DNA of 64,000 bases. Origin: Desulfobacteraceae bacterium. GTDB taxonomy: Bacteria > Desulfobacterota > Desulfobacteria > Desulfobacterales > UBA5852. Below are positions 18,845 to 27,132 of this stretch, piece by piece. Both the position numbers and the translations under genes were made by a program. The number at the start of each line of letters is the position of its first letter. Within the stretch, counting starts at the first letter, position 1. The notes below the pieces were generated by a model. The model was not told where the DNA came from and made no database searches. It saw nothing but the letters and a program-made list of their open reading frames with translations. The stretch is taken from contig JABZFP010000007.1 of assembly GCA_014237395.1 (NCBI GenBank), positions 1-64,000 on the forward strand. The letters are read 5' to 3'.

Positions 18845-19948
18845 TTATGGCTTATTCTTTAACATTTTAAAACTGTGACGCCAAGTGTTGAATTCGAACA
18901 GGCAAGGTGAAAATTTACCTGATTTCGTAGCGCTAAAAGAGTTGTCCACACGGATTCTTTGGTTTTTTAATGATGGTGTGCCTTTTATATTCATACCATA
19001 TTCAGTAGTAAAAGAGACTTTGAATCCTGCGTTGCCGACGGTTTCAGAAACTTCCTTATTATAGTTGCCATTAGGATAGGCAAAAGCAACAACCTCTTGC
19101 TCTATTTTCTCTTCGATATCAAATTTTGATCCCGCTATTTCTGATAACAAAACATCAGATGAAACACGATCAAGCAAAATGTGATTACGTGTGTGCGCCC
19201 CGAAAGAAATATCTTTGCCAGCCATCTCACGGACTTCTTTCCATGAAAGAAGACTTCTCGTGTTAATCATCTCCATCATTTTCAAAAAAGGATATTTAGT
19301 TTCAATATCATTCAAAACATTCTCAATATGATCAGAACTTAATTTCTTGCAGGTTTCGACAATGCCGGAAAGAGATACTTCTGAAGCGATTGAAGAATTA
19401 TTCGATAGAAATTTATATTGATTTGCCCCAAATAATTTATCCCCCATTTCCAGTAGATAATTGATTTGTTGAGTCTCAGTCAAATCACATGCATTAATGG
19501 CGTGAATTAAATTACTAAGTCTTTCGGGCCAAAACAACCGATTAGTGCCGATGTAACCTGTGGTCAAAAAAATAGTTGCAGGAATATTTTTAGAGCGAAG
19601 CGCAGGGAAAGCATTTGTGTAATTGTCTTTCCAACCATCATCGAATGTGATAAGCGCTGCAGGTCTGTGAATATTATCTGCAATATCTTCTGAATACTTT
19701 ATGTATTCGTTCAAACTCAAAATTTCGTAATTCTTTTTAATGTGATCAAGCTGTTTCTTAAACATTTCCGGAGAAACAATCATTTGCTGAGCTGAACAGA
19801 GGTGGTCCTCAGAATCAACTACTCGATGATATAGAAATACCGTCCGGACGTATTTTTTATTAGATTTTAGATAAAATCGTTTTAGTAATGAAATTAGTCC
19901 AGAGTAAAAAAATAAAAAAGAAACTGCGTATTTGATATAAAATTTCAA
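18845..19948 (-). CDS. Polysaccharide deacetylase
   Basis: A 367-residue NodB-type carbohydrate esterase with an N-terminal hydrophobic segment that probably anchors it to the inner membrane. LITFDDGWKDNYTNAFPAL carries the catalytic and metal Asp pair (TFDDGW). FGAHTRNHILL supplies the metal His pair and FAYPNGNYN the later motif. The family removes N-acetyl groups from polymeric amino sugars. It has an insertion between motifs 1 and 2 (about residues 150-240). A second deacetylase of the DUF3473 type is at 35304. Both could process the same glycan. Confidence 0.85.
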   Translation of the reverse strand: MKFYIKYAVSFLFFYSGLISLLKRFYLKSNKKYVRTVFLYHRVVDSEDHLCSAQQMIVSPEMFKKQLDHIKKNYEILSLNEYIKYSEDIADNIHRPAALITFDDGWKDNYTNAFPALRSKNIPATIFLTTGYIGTNRLFWPERLSNLIHAINACDLTETQQINYLLEMGDKLFGANQYKFLSNNSSIASEVSLSGIVETCKKLSSDHIENVLNDIETKYPFLKMMEMINTRSLLSWKEVREMAGKDISFGAHTRNHILLDRVSSDVLLSEIAGSKFDIEEKIEQEVVAFAYPNGNYNKEVSETVGNAGFKVSFTTEYGMNIKGTPSLKNQRIRVDNSFSATKSGKFSPCLFEFNTWRHSFKMLKNKP

Positions 19949-19969
19949 TTTGTTTTTAGGTTTATTGGA

Positions 19970-20629
19970 CTATTCTATTGATCGAATAACTCTGGCAGGG
20001 TTTCCTGCAGCAATGGTAAACGCCGGGATATCATTTACGACAACTGACCCTGCGCCAATGATAGCCGCTTTTCCGATGGTAACGCCTTTATTTATAATAC
20101 AAAATGCTCCGATCCATACGTCATCGTCTATTTTTACTGGTTTTATATCGCTTTCATTTAGATTATCACCATTAAACCTTTTTACTGGATCTAACGGATG
20201 TCCATCATTGTCTCTTATTCTTACTTCTGGTGCTGTCAATACACGATTGCCAATATGAATCTTTTTGCCAACTGAAATGACATTTCTATGCCCTAAAGAT
20301 ACATCATCGCCGATTATTAATTCAGGAACCCATTGAGAAACATCAGTTCGCGCCTCAAAATTGGAAAGACCTTGCATCCTAAAATTGTCTCCAATATCAA
20401 TTGAGATATTTCCAGAAAAATAAGGCATTCCGCCAAATATTTTCAAATTTTTACCATAATGATCACAATGGAGTTTAAATAGAGGCTGGTAGTAAAAAAC
20501 ACGTAATATATTAGTTAAAACAAGATGTCGGAAAGTTCGTTCAAATAAAAGTAATTTACAGAAATTATTTTGGTATTCGATATCAAGATTATAAAGAGAT
20601 TTTAAAATTGTTTTTATGAACATATTCAT
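19970..20629 (-). CDS. Hexapeptide-repeat acyltransferase
   Basis: A 219-residue left-handed beta-helix transferase. Repeats such as ISIDIGDNFRM, ELIIGDDVSLGHRNVISVGKKIHIGNRV and VKIDDDVWIGAFCIINKGVTIGKAAIIGAGSVVVNDIPAFTIAAGNPARVIR are typical of WcaF/NodL/maltose O-acetyltransferase-type enzymes. They use acetyl-CoA to acetylate sugars; the His in GHRN is in a likely active-site position. It lies between EpsI and the deacetylase genes with about 20-30 base gaps. Probably O- or N-acetylates a precursor sugar. Confidence 0.85.
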   Translation of the reverse strand: MNMFIKTILKSLYNLDIEYQNNFCKLLLFERTFRHLVLTNILRVFYYQPLFKLHCDHYGKNLKIFGGMPYFSGNISIDIGDNFRMQGLSNFEARTDVSQWVPELIIGDDVSLGHRNVISVGKKIHIGNRVLTAPEVRIRDNDGHPLDPVKRFNGDNLNESDIKPVKIDDDVWIGAFCIINKGVTIGKAAIIGAGSVVVNDIPAFTIAAGNPARVIRSIE

Positions 20630-20659
20630 TTTTGTAAAGACTATTCCTTAAAATTAGTG

Positions 20660-21334
20660 CTATCCTTCATTAGGCCAGTATTTTGGCAATAGTTTTAAAA
20701 TTGATTTGGTAAATTCTATCAAATGATTTGAATCTTCTTTTAGATCATTCTGATTGGTCAGTATCGACAATTGAACATATGCCCCATCGTTTCTATTATT
20801 TTTTATCTTCATTATCATTCTATGTATGTTTTGTTGTAATCCGGTGGCTAAGACCTTATCTTTATCGGATTGATACCAATGCAATATATAGTTGATGAGG
20901 TTGTCTTTTCTTGAAATAATATAATTCAATTCTGGTTCATAACTATAACCAACGTTTCCTACTGTGATTTTACCCTCAGAAATAATGCTCCACCCTCCTG
21001 CTGGCAAGCAACCATATGGATTATGTGGTGTTCTACCACCTTTTTTAGTGCCATAGTATCCAATGTACAAATTAACTATTTTTTTATTTGATTTATTTGT
21101 GTAGTGTCTATAAACGTGTTTGTCTGCATTCAATTCTTCATATACACCTTTTTCAAAGTAATCTTCAATGCCAATATAGCCATCAATATTGGTAGGAATA
21201 TTTTCTAAATTGGTCTGAAGAACTCTTGGGGGGGCTATGTCAGCTAAAACGCGTACCAACAGAATGGCGATTACAAGCACTGCTATTGTAAGGAAATTAT
21301 TCCTGATAAGATTATTTCTCAATAAGATCCTCAC
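20660..21334 (-). CDS. epsI: EpsI family protein, exosortase partner
   Basis: A 224-residue protein with one N-terminal membrane helix and a periplasmic domain. NLYIGYYGTKKGGRTPHNPYGCLPAGGW carries the family's HxPxxCxPxxGW-like signature. EpsI is often fused to the C-terminus of the exosortase or encoded beside it. Here it is separate and starts 80 bases past the exosortase stop. It acts at the inner membrane; its biochemical role is unresolved. Confidence 0.85.
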   Translation of the reverse strand: MRILLRNNLIRNNFLTIAVLVIAILLVRVLADIAPPRVLQTNLENIPTNIDGYIGIEDYFEKGVYEELNADKHVYRHYTNKSNKKIVNLYIGYYGTKKGGRTPHNPYGCLPAGGWSIISEGKITVGNVGYSYEPELNYIISRKDNLINYILHWYQSDKDKVLATGLQQNIHRMIMKIKNNRNDGAYVQLSILTNQNDLKEDSNHLIEFTKSILKLLPKYWPNEG

Positions 21335-21414
21335 GTATTTTTAATGCGGCCATAGGGAATTATAATCGAAAATTGTCAAGTGCGAATGTCAAATATTAAA
21401 ACCGTATCACCGAT

Positions 21415-22257
21415 TTATATCTGTTCCTTTTTGGTAAATACTTTATATAAGAACGCCATAATTAAAAAACCTGCTAAGAAAACAACCATTCCTGAGAATT
21501 CATGCAGGAATCCTCTGGCGACATCCCCGCCAAAAAAATGTGCTAATACACCAGTTCCTGTAACCCTAATGATATTTACTATGATTGCTAAGGGAATAGC
21601 CATTATTATTATAATCGATCCATATTTTTTATTTCTCAGTAGATATGCAAACAAGAAAGAAAGCATTGTATATGCAGAGATTGACCTTATTCCAGAGCAA
21701 GCTTCTGCGACTTCTAGTTGTGTGGTTGCAAAGTAAATCATGTTACCTTCTCTATAAGCAGGTATACCAAAAGTTTGTATAAAAAAATATGATACTTTAG
21801 TTGCGAATAATTGTAGGGGAAATGAAATCATCAAAATAAGTGAGTCTGGCACCGGTACCATAAAAACTAGAAAAAACAAGGGGAATACAATCTCCTTAAA
21901 TAGGCTTTTTCCGCCATTGAATAAGACAAGGCCAATGATCACGCCAATAATCATTAATCTTCTAACGAACCCGATATCGGCTACAATACCAAAGACGTAA
22001 AAAAGTAGAGAGAAAATTATAACTACGAATCCAAAATTGCACCCTACAAATCGATTTCTATTTAACTTTTCCCTTTTGAGCCATATCAAATAAAAGGATA
22101 TAAATGGCACCAGCATTCCATGAGAATTGTTGGAATTGTCTATCCATATTTGAAATAATTCAACAAGACTATCGTAAAAAAGACCAGCAAACAATAAAGT
22201 GATTGTTGCGTACTGAAAAAAGATTAAAGAGGGCCGTTTATTTTTCTCTATATACAT
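21415..22257 (-). CDS. Exosortase (EpsH/Xrt family)
   Basis: A 280-residue membrane protein with about eight helices. The catalytic triad is visible: Cys187 in EACSGIRS, Arg231 in NIIRVTGTG and His252 in LHEFSG. NSHGMLVPFISFYLIW near residue 45 and VPVPDSLI near 135 are further family marks. Exosortase cleaves PEP-CTERM tails at the inner membrane and probably attaches the protein to another molecule. It is short because EpsI is not fused. The locus context (amidotransferase, BY-kinase, DUF3473 deacetylase, PrsT) points to exosortase A, but subtype needs a model search. Confidence 0.9.
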   Translation of the reverse strand: MYIEKNKRPSLIFFQYATITLLFAGLFYDSLVELFQIWIDNSNNSHGMLVPFISFYLIWLKREKLNRNRFVGCNFGFVVIIFSLLFYVFGIVADIGFVRRLMIIGVIIGLVLFNGGKSLFKEIVFPLFFLVFMVPVPDSLILMISFPLQLFATKVSYFFIQTFGIPAYREGNMIYFATTQLEVAEACSGIRSISAYTMLSFLFAYLLRNKKYGSIIIIMAIPLAIIVNIIRVTGTGVLAHFFGGDVARGFLHEFSGMVVFLAGFLIMAFLYKVFTKKEQI

Positions 22258-22264
22258 AATTTAT

Positions 22265-23533
22265 CTATTGATGCAAATTATAAAGGATACTTTTTATCCT
22301 ATTTTTTAAAAATCGGATGCAATCGTTTTGAAAATCCTTAAGCGTTTTGAAAAGGGCATGGAGCGTATAGCTAGGATCATCTAATCTTATTGGATCAATG
22401 ACGATTATATTTTTTAGTTTCGAAATTAGGCTCAAGTAAGAACTCAAGAAACTCCTCAGTGACAGATTCCCCCGTAATATGTGGCATATACCTTGTGTGA
22501 TATCTCCCGGATAATGAAATGATTCAAAGTAATAGCTTTTTGGAAAATTATTAATATAGCATGTTCTATTTCCAATGAGGTCTAAATAATAATTATATGC
22601 CATATTAAATCCTGCAACGCTAGGATAGTATGCATATCCAGGTAATCTTGGATTCACTTCAGTAAGCAAATATTTGCTTTTATCAGGAACATAAAAGTAT
22701 TCGACATGTGCGAACCCCTTCCATTTCATCCGTTTGAGAATATTTTTTGTATGTTTTACAATTTGAGGACAATCTTTGTGATATCCTGCAAACAATCTGC
22801 TGGAGAATGTCCCATCTTTATTTAAGGAGCTTCTTATCCTTTTAACAGTAAAAAATCCGATGGATTGTCCATTTTGGTCATATAAAGTTTCGCAACTCCA
22901 GTTATCTGTAATATCGTATTTTTCCCACTCTTGCATTAGGATTCCAGACCGTCTGGCACTATAATGCTCTGAATTTACAATATCATTTATTTTTCTCCAA
23001 CTTTGCTCTATTTGACTTTTTTTGAAAATTCTTTTGTAAATGCCACCCGCAAGCCTTGTTCCTTTTATGATAATAGGTTTACGAAACGCGTCCCATTCAT
23101 TTAAGATATCTTGAGTATTGCTTACGATAGCACTTTTTGCCATTGGGATACCAATAGATGATGCAATTTGATAACAGGCCCACTTGTCAAACGCATTTTC
23201 TAGCATATCGACGTCTGGTATATTTAAAAGAAAACCGCTGTCGATTAATATATCCTTATTTTTTGAAATAGCCATGGCGCTTAAATCATCAGAGTAATAC
23301 AATACCCCCCTTATTTTTAAATTTAACAAATAATCAAGGTATTGATTCTCATTCTTACTTAACTGAGGTGATACACATTTCCTGAAAACATATTTCGAAT
23401 GAAAAGCGGGGCAGTCATTTTTACTACTAATTGCAAAGACAGGTATACCCTTCCGTCCCAAGGGCTGTATGATACCTTCCTGTGATCTATAATCGCAATC
23501 AAGAACGATTGCTGGCACAATTTTAGTTATCAT
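22265..23533 (-). CDS. ATP-grasp ligase
   Basis: A 422-residue protein of the carbamoyl-phosphate-synthase-like ATP-grasp type. The N-terminal Rossmann-like part has AIVLDCDYRSQEGIIQPLGRKGIPVFAIS. The ATP-grasp core has PIIIKGTRLAGG (nucleotide-binding Lys) and HVEYFYVPDKSKYLLTEVNPRLPG, where the E and N bind magnesium. Such enzymes form amide or peptide bonds from a carboxylate and an amine. It sits eight bases before the exosortase gene. With the FemAB-like and amidotransferase genes it suggests amino-acid or amide substituents on the polymer (inference). Confidence 0.8.
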   Translation of the reverse strand: MITKIVPAIVLDCDYRSQEGIIQPLGRKGIPVFAISSKNDCPAFHSKYVFRKCVSPQLSKNENQYLDYLLNLKIRGVLYYSDDLSAMAISKNKDILIDSGFLLNIPDVDMLENAFDKWACYQIASSIGIPMAKSAIVSNTQDILNEWDAFRKPIIIKGTRLAGGIYKRIFKKSQIEQSWRKINDIVNSEHYSARRSGILMQEWEKYDITDNWSCETLYDQNGQSIGFFTVKRIRSSLNKDGTFSSRLFAGYHKDCPQIVKHTKNILKRMKWKGFAHVEYFYVPDKSKYLLTEVNPRLPGYAYYPSVAGFNMAYNYYLDLIGNRTCYINNFPKSYYFESFHYPGDITQGICHILRGNLSLRSFLSSYLSLISKLKNIIVIDPIRLDDPSYTLHALFKTLKDFQNDCIRFLKNRIKSILYNLHQ

Positions 23534-23598
23534 ATTATTTGAAAATTTAATAAAGTTAAAACTAATAGTATAATTATAGTTAGTTATATTTTTTGCAG

Positions 23599-24312
23599 TT
23601 AATAAATTGGAACTTCAGTTTTAAAGTTTTTTAAGGATATTCTAAGTCTTTTTGTCTTGTTTTTATATAAAATGATTATCAATTGAAACCCTAATACAGT
23701 AATATAGTATAGCGTGCAAAAATCATTAAAACCTAATCGCTTATGAGATTTTAATGAATGTTCGTTCATCGCATTGGTTGACGCGAAAATATTTTTAATT
23801 TTATATTTTTTTAAATTATCATCTGCAGCGCTTTTTAATAGCAATGGAAACCCTCCGCGTAATCGATATTTCGGAGAGATATATCCATCTGCGAAGAAAA
23901 CATCTTGGTTTTGAAAAATAGCGAAAATATTTTCTTGCAAAGTCGATAATTTATATTGATCTTTAAATGACCATACGTAGCCTACAATTTCATCATTTGA
24001 CTTGCCGGTTAAAAGGTGACAAAGGTTCCCGCACCTCAAATAATCTCTATATAGCTTCTGATAGTGAATTTTAGGCTCATAATCAGTAATTTCAATAATA
24101 TTATTTATATCCTTCTCATAGGCTATTTGGGAACAATACGTTTTAACCGTTCTTGGTATTTTCAATTGATCAGGGGCTGCTTTAAGAAAGAATAATTTTT
24201 GCAGCTCAAAGATCCAATTAGGAAAAAAGTTTGACATTTTCCATATAATTTTAAACAGTTTTTTTCTTTTCCAAAGGCGGTTAAACTCGTTGAACTTATC
24301 TTGAAATTTCAT
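23599..24312 (-). CDS. GNAT-family N-acetyltransferase
   Basis: A 237-residue protein whose centre resembles a GNAT fold: EIVGYVWSF (strand 4), VFFADGYISPKYRLRGGFPLLLKSA (strand and acetyl-CoA-binding RxRGG) and STNAMNEHSLKSHKRLGF (last helix-strand). The N-terminal 70 residues are basic and aromatic, perhaps a membrane-surface helix. Similar proteins occur beside ATP-grasp genes in exopolysaccharide clusters. It follows the DUF362 gene by 35 bases and precedes the ATP-grasp gene by 65. Substrate unknown. Confidence 0.65.
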   Translation of the reverse strand: MKFQDKFNEFNRLWKRKKLFKIIWKMSNFFPNWIFELQKLFFLKAAPDQLKIPRTVKTYCSQIAYEKDINNIIEITDYEPKIHYQKLYRDYLRCGNLCHLLTGKSNDEIVGYVWSFKDQYKLSTLQENIFAIFQNQDVFFADGYISPKYRLRGGFPLLLKSAADDNLKKYKIKNIFASTNAMNEHSLKSHKRLGFNDFCTLYYITVLGFQLIIILYKNKTKRLRISLKNFKTEVPIY

Positions 24313-24347
24313 TTTATCCCTAAGCTTAAAACAATGTTTGCAAAATA

Positions 24348-25697
24348 TTAGACATCAAACCATTCAATATGTATTTTATCTTTCTCGATATTACCGATCC
24401 CTTGTAAATGGCACTCTTTTATGAACTTCCAAAAAGGCCCGTTTTTAGAAAACCCGTTGTTTAGAGATTTAAGAAATGCTTCGTTCACAGGTGTCGATTC
24501 TGATAGAATCTTTTCAGAGGCGATTAAATCGATGGCGACAGGGTCTTTACTAACGACGATGGCTTTCGTATGCACACTTCCTTCCAAATCTGTCCTGCTA
24601 CGCCAGCCAACTCTTTCAGCGGTGATTACATTCAGATCCGCCATTCGGACATGGTTCATGAAAAAACCTAGAGATCCACCTGTATATCGAAAATTACGGT
24701 ATAAAAACTTGGCAATCCTCCAATGACTCTGCCACACTATTTTTTTGTGTTTCATAAACTTACTAACCCCGATATAATGTGTGTTATAGGTCCCCTTCGG
24801 TTCAGGTCCTGGAAACCCACATGTCATATCGACAATTCCCATATAATTCTTTATCGCGCCAGTAGCACCTGAATAAATGCTGTGATGATTTAATGCTGAG
24901 AAATTGATAAGCTTGATTGGAATATCAAGGTATTTTCCCGACTGCCAAGGACCGTTTTTTAAGTCTATCTGTATATTGCTGTATGCGGACGTAAACACAG
25001 GGTAAGTCATCAAACACTTTCGCCCATTTGGCGCGCGATACACGATGTCTTCCCTCCATACATAACCATCTTTCCCGCCGGGACCTTTCACAATCCCGTT
25101 CCCACCATCATCTCCTTGCAATGGTAGTATGTTTTTACCACCATCCCTCCAGTGGTATTTAGTAACGTTTTGGTAACCATTATTCTTGTAATGATCTACA
25201 AGTTCATTTAAATTGAACTTTCCATTTCTCTCCTTAGTGGTCCATCCTCTACTATCGGCTGGAATAAAATGTTGATTTTCAGCAATTATTATTTCACCTT
25301 TAAAACCTGGTATTTCCAAAACCAAATCTATAAATGCCTTCATGGAATCCGTATTTGTCATACCTTGATTCCACCATTGTGCATTCGGTTTTAAAATTAC
25401 GATGTCTGTTTTCCCAATAAACTTTTCAATACCACCGACCATTTCAATAGCATTTTTAGTGTTGTCCTCGGGTTTAGCACCCCTGGCGATGTAAACATAC
25501 GATTTGCCATCCGTTTCTACGCCTAGATTTCGTTCAATTTTCGTATTTTTAAGTTCCGGGCGTTTTGATACTATTTTAACTTCATTCTCTTCATTAGCGT
25601 AGACTTTAAATAAGCGAACTTTTATTCTTGAAAAGAACGCATAAAAAAACATAAAAAGTCCTAAAGCTTTGATTAATATTCTTCTGTTTGTATCCAT
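24348..25697 (-). CDS. DUF362 domain protein, membrane-anchored long form
   Basis: A 449-residue protein beginning MDTNRRILIKALGLFMFFYAFF, a single hydrophobic segment after charged residues that suggests a membrane anchor or uncleaved Tat/Sec signal. Inside, DIVILKPNAQWWNQGMTNTDSM, KLINFSALNHHSIYSGATGAIKNYMG and VVSKDPVAIDLIASEKIL fit DUF362. No ferredoxin cysteine cluster is evident. It is the first gene of the AT-rich run that includes ATP-grasp, exosortase and EpsI. A 656-base gap precedes it, so the promoter of this run should be there. Biochemical function unknown. Confidence 0.7.
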   Translation of the reverse strand: MDTNRRILIKALGLFMFFYAFFSRIKVRLFKVYANEENEVKIVSKRPELKNTKIERNLGVETDGKSYVYIARGAKPEDNTKNAIEMVGGIEKFIGKTDIVILKPNAQWWNQGMTNTDSMKAFIDLVLEIPGFKGEIIIAENQHFIPADSRGWTTKERNGKFNLNELVDHYKNNGYQNVTKYHWRDGGKNILPLQGDDGGNGIVKGPGGKDGYVWREDIVYRAPNGRKCLMTYPVFTSAYSNIQIDLKNGPWQSGKYLDIPIKLINFSALNHHSIYSGATGAIKNYMGIVDMTCGFPGPEPKGTYNTHYIGVSKFMKHKKIVWQSHWRIAKFLYRNFRYTGGSLGFFMNHVRMADLNVITAERVGWRSRTDLEGSVHTKAIVVSKDPVAIDLIASEKILSESTPVNEAFLKSLNNGFSKNGPFWKFIKECHLQGIGNIEKDKIHIEWFDV

Positions 25698-26353
25698 TAA
25701 TTTCTCCTTATCTTACCCATGCGAAACTATGATAAGGCTTATAAATGCATAAAATTTTGGCTGCCAATTAGTAAATTTATGGATTTATCTCTGGCGGTTT
25801 TTGGCATTAGGAGATAAAAATAACAAAAGTTGTCTGAATTCGCTCTTTTATACAATTACTATCGAGGTAACGGAAAGGAGAACCCTCGTTGCTGCTATGG
25901 GAAAATAAGAACTCCCGCTAATAGAGAGAGGAAGCTCCGCGACGAACCTAAGTCATGCGGTACCCAACCCGCGTATATCAGCATGATCATCCGTCGCTAA
26001 TGAGCCGCGCTCCTTCAGTGAGTCCGGGAACGTAATGAGAACCTATGTCGCAATAGGGCTGGATTGGTTTTTTCTGATTGACACTTTCAAACATATCAGC
26101 AGCCATAGTATGAAGAACGCTTCCCTGATTTTTGCCATTACTGTTTTTGATTTGGATCTGAGGATCTATGTGTCTTATATCAGGTTGAATCAGATCGTTT
26201 TCATCTTGGGGACGGCAATAAGGAGATCGTGTAAGGGCATTAGCTCACTTGGGCATTAATTGTGAGTTGATGGTTTTCCAATACGACAGATATACTTTGA
26301 ATGTATCACAGGATAAATTGCCCTTGTTTAGGTTCGACCCCAAAAGTGGATCA
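25698..26353. other. 656-base gap without a supported gene
   Basis: No reading frame here looks like a protein I recognise. The bases 25860-26040 are locally GC-richer than the surroundings, contain short self-complementary stretches and stop codons in all frames, and look more like structured RNA or a decayed mobile element. CTCAC and GTGAG form a short spaced dyad at about 26244-26270. It must contain the promoter of the DUF362 gene at 25697. Confidence 0.35.
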
Positions 26354-26770
26354 TTAAATGATTTTATCAGCTTTCTTATTGGTATCAATAAGTTCTATAT
26401 TCATTCGATTTTTAGCGTAAATAAATGCAATTTTTTCATTTTCGAAAGCTTCGCCTGGTTCTGGCTTCGCTAAAAGACGAAGCCCAATATCCTTAAGCCT
26501 TGAAATTTCATCATCTATTTGGTTGCACTTGAAACATAAATGATGAAGGCCTCCTCCTTTAAGAGCAAATTTATAAATCGGTGATGAATCTGATGTCGGC
26601 TCAGTAAGTTTTATGGCAATAGAACCCTCCTTTTGGAGGAATACTACTTTTACCTTTTGTCGCGTATTCTCAACAACCTTGGTTGCCTGTTTATATCCAA
26701 AGACCTCTTCCCAATGTGCAATCCCCTTTACAATATTTTTTACTACAATTCCTATGTGGTCAATTATCAT
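26354..26770 (-). CDS. VOC-superfamily protein (methylmalonyl-CoA epimerase-like)
   Basis: A 138-residue single-unit glyoxalase/VOC fold: DHIGIVVKNIVKGIAHWEEVFGY at the start, GGGLHHLCFKCNQIDDEI in the middle and AFIYAKNRMNIELID at the end. The His of DHIG, the second His in LHHLC and the Glu in IELI are the expected metal ligands, as in methylmalonyl-CoA epimerase. It sits between the AT-rich block and the acyl-CoA ligase gene (362-base gap). A role on an acyl-CoA or acyl-ACP substituent of the polymer is possible, but the family is functionally broad. Confidence 0.75.
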   Translation of the reverse strand: MIIDHIGIVVKNIVKGIAHWEEVFGYKQATKVVENTRQKVKVVFLQKEGSIAIKLTEPTSDSSPIYKFALKGGGLHHLCFKCNQIDDEISRLKDIGLRLLAKPEPGEAFENEKIAFIYAKNRMNIELIDTNKKADKII

Positions 26771-27132
26771 AAAAAGTCTCCTTTTTTGAAACTATTTTAC
26801 TAAGGAGTACATTGCGCCTGAAACAATAAGGACTTTAGCCTCGGGAAGCACGGCGATCAATGTCAACATCAGCCTCATAAAGGGGCATAAGTCTGTTCAA
26901 TCAATCGACGTATTCAATATTAACCCGCAGTTGCTATCTATCCAGAAAGAATTTCCCTGAAGCATAAAAATAGGAATGCAGCCCAATTTTACAAGTTTTC
27001 AATACGTTCATCAATCGAGAATAATTTATTTACCTCAGGAAACGGTCACCTGAAAAAAACCTACTATTAGCAATGGGCGAAAGATCATCTGAAAATCGCC
27101 AATTTGACAATAGTGAAGGCGTAGATAATGAA
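26771..27132. other. 362-base gap, nothing recognised
   Basis: This AT-rich stretch lies between the VOC gene and the end of the acyl-CoA ligase gene. I find no open frame with protein-like composition, no clear terminator and none of the dispersed repeats seen elsewhere. It marks the change from the AT-rich block to the GC-richer backbone. Confidence 0.4.

Noticed and set aside
26244..26270. lac-operator/CRP-like dyad (CTCAC...GTGAG)
   Set aside because: Only five bases per arm match, the spacing is not that of a CRP site, and no plus-strand gene follows.
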